From assembly GCA_016183075.1 (NCBI GenBank), contig JACPFH010000687.1, positions 1 to 5,790 of the forward strand: a DNA stretch of 5,790 nt, in the 5' to 3' direction. Position 1 is the stretch's first letter; the number at the start of each line of letters is the position of its first letter. The notes under the pieces were generated by a model. The model was not told the origin of the DNA. It ran no database searches and saw only the letters and a list, made by a program, of their open reading frames with translations. The DNA is from Deltaproteobacteria bacterium (GTDB lineage Bacteria; Desulfobacterota; Binatia; UBA9968). Below, one piece after another: positions 5,533 through 5,790 of the stretch. The position numbers and the translations under genes were made by a program.

Positions 5533-5790
5533 ATTTCTTACCTGGTTTGATTGCTTTTTGAAGCTTGGACTTGACCTCCACAGACATGCCCAGGAACTCC
5601 CGGACGAGCGTCTGGATCTCCTGGCCAAGGAGCGGTCCGATCTCCAGCCTCCCTTTCTGCGCCTCGGCTAGAAGCTCCTTATCCGCAAATGCCTTCGCAA
5701 AGGCCCCCTCCAGCGCCGCCACCCGGTCCGCCGGCACACCCGCCGCGACCACATAGACCTTACCAAACTCGTTCGGCACGCTAGTCCCGA
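5531..5790 (-). CDS. TctC/Bug-type tripartite tricarboxylate transporter substrate-binding protein, C-terminal fragment (5' end beyond window)
   Basis: Only the last 85 complete codons are in the window; the frame is open through the right edge, so the start lies outside. The visible part begins GTSVPNEFGKVYVV and continues AAGVPADRVAALEGAFAKA, then a helix with ADKELLAEAQKGRLEIG and a final region with GQEIQTLVREFL. This order (a hydrophobic strand, 'GVPADRVAAL', a helix ending in 'LLAEAQK', then 'GxEIQxLV') is the usual C-terminus of periplasmic TctC/Bug proteins, which bind carboxylates and other organic acids for TTT transporters or act as orphan sensors. A GTG at 5779 could be mistaken for a start, but it falls inside the conserved domain and coding continues upstream of it. 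The stop TAA overlaps the ribosome binding site of the next gene, so the two are probably co-transcribed. The family call is by eye from a short piece. The ligand cannot be told. Confidence 0.72.
   Translation of the reverse strand, partial: GTSVPNEFGKVYVVAAGVPADRVAALEGAFAKAFADKELLAEAQKGRLEIGPLLGQEIQTLVREFLGMSVEVKSKLQKAIKPGKK

Noticed and set aside
5521..5628. N-terminal extension of the ABC binding protein to 5628
   Set aside because: It would overlap the TctC-like gene by about 98 bases and put 36 Arg/Ser-rich residues before a normal signal peptide. The ATG at 5520 has AAGGAGG at good spacing.

Overview
The window looks like part of one long minus-strand operon, read from the right edge to the left. 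It comes from a GC-rich bacterium with an outer membrane and a periplasm. That setting is inferred from a TctC/Bug-type binding-protein fragment and a signal-peptide-bearing ABC binding protein. The protein flavour resembles uncultured soil or sediment lineages of the Deltaproteobacteria, Rokubacteria or Binatota kind. No rRNA or phylogenetic marker is present, so the lineage is only a guess. Nothing on the plus strand looks genic: the long plus-strand open frames are antisense shadows of minus-strand genes.

Order of transcription (right to left): (1) the C-terminal end of a tripartite tricarboxylate transporter (TctC/Bug-type) substrate-binding protein, entering from the right edge; (2) ten bases later, a 341-aa periplasmic solute-binding protein of the ferric-iron/spermidine ABC class; (3) a 572-aa permease made of two fused permease domains; (4) after an unusual gap of about 315 bases, a 372-aa ATPase of the FbpC/PotA class with a TOBE-type C-terminus; (5) 37 bases later, a 197-aa MobA/MocA-like nucleotidyltransferase; (6) with no intergenic base, a protein of the 4,5-dihydroxyphthalate decarboxylase / NMT1-like fold. 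The last gene runs off the left edge and 225 residues of it are visible.

Genes 2-4 make a complete importer: binding protein, fused permease and ATPase. The flanking TctC-type protein and the decarboxylase-like protein suggest import and processing of an organic acid, possibly aromatic, rather than plain iron uptake. The ABC binding protein also appears to lack the first of the paired tyrosines used by classic ferric-binding proteins. The MocA-like gene hints at a molybdenum-hydroxylase link, but no such enzyme lies in the window. The substrate is unknown.

Points for a second look are the altered metal-site region of the binding protein, the repeat- and palindrome-rich gap inside the transporter operon, the non-ATG starts of both the permease and the ATPase, and the mixed gene content. 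I found no CRISPR array, tRNA, rRNA, insertion sequence or convincing terminator, and no clearly novel system.
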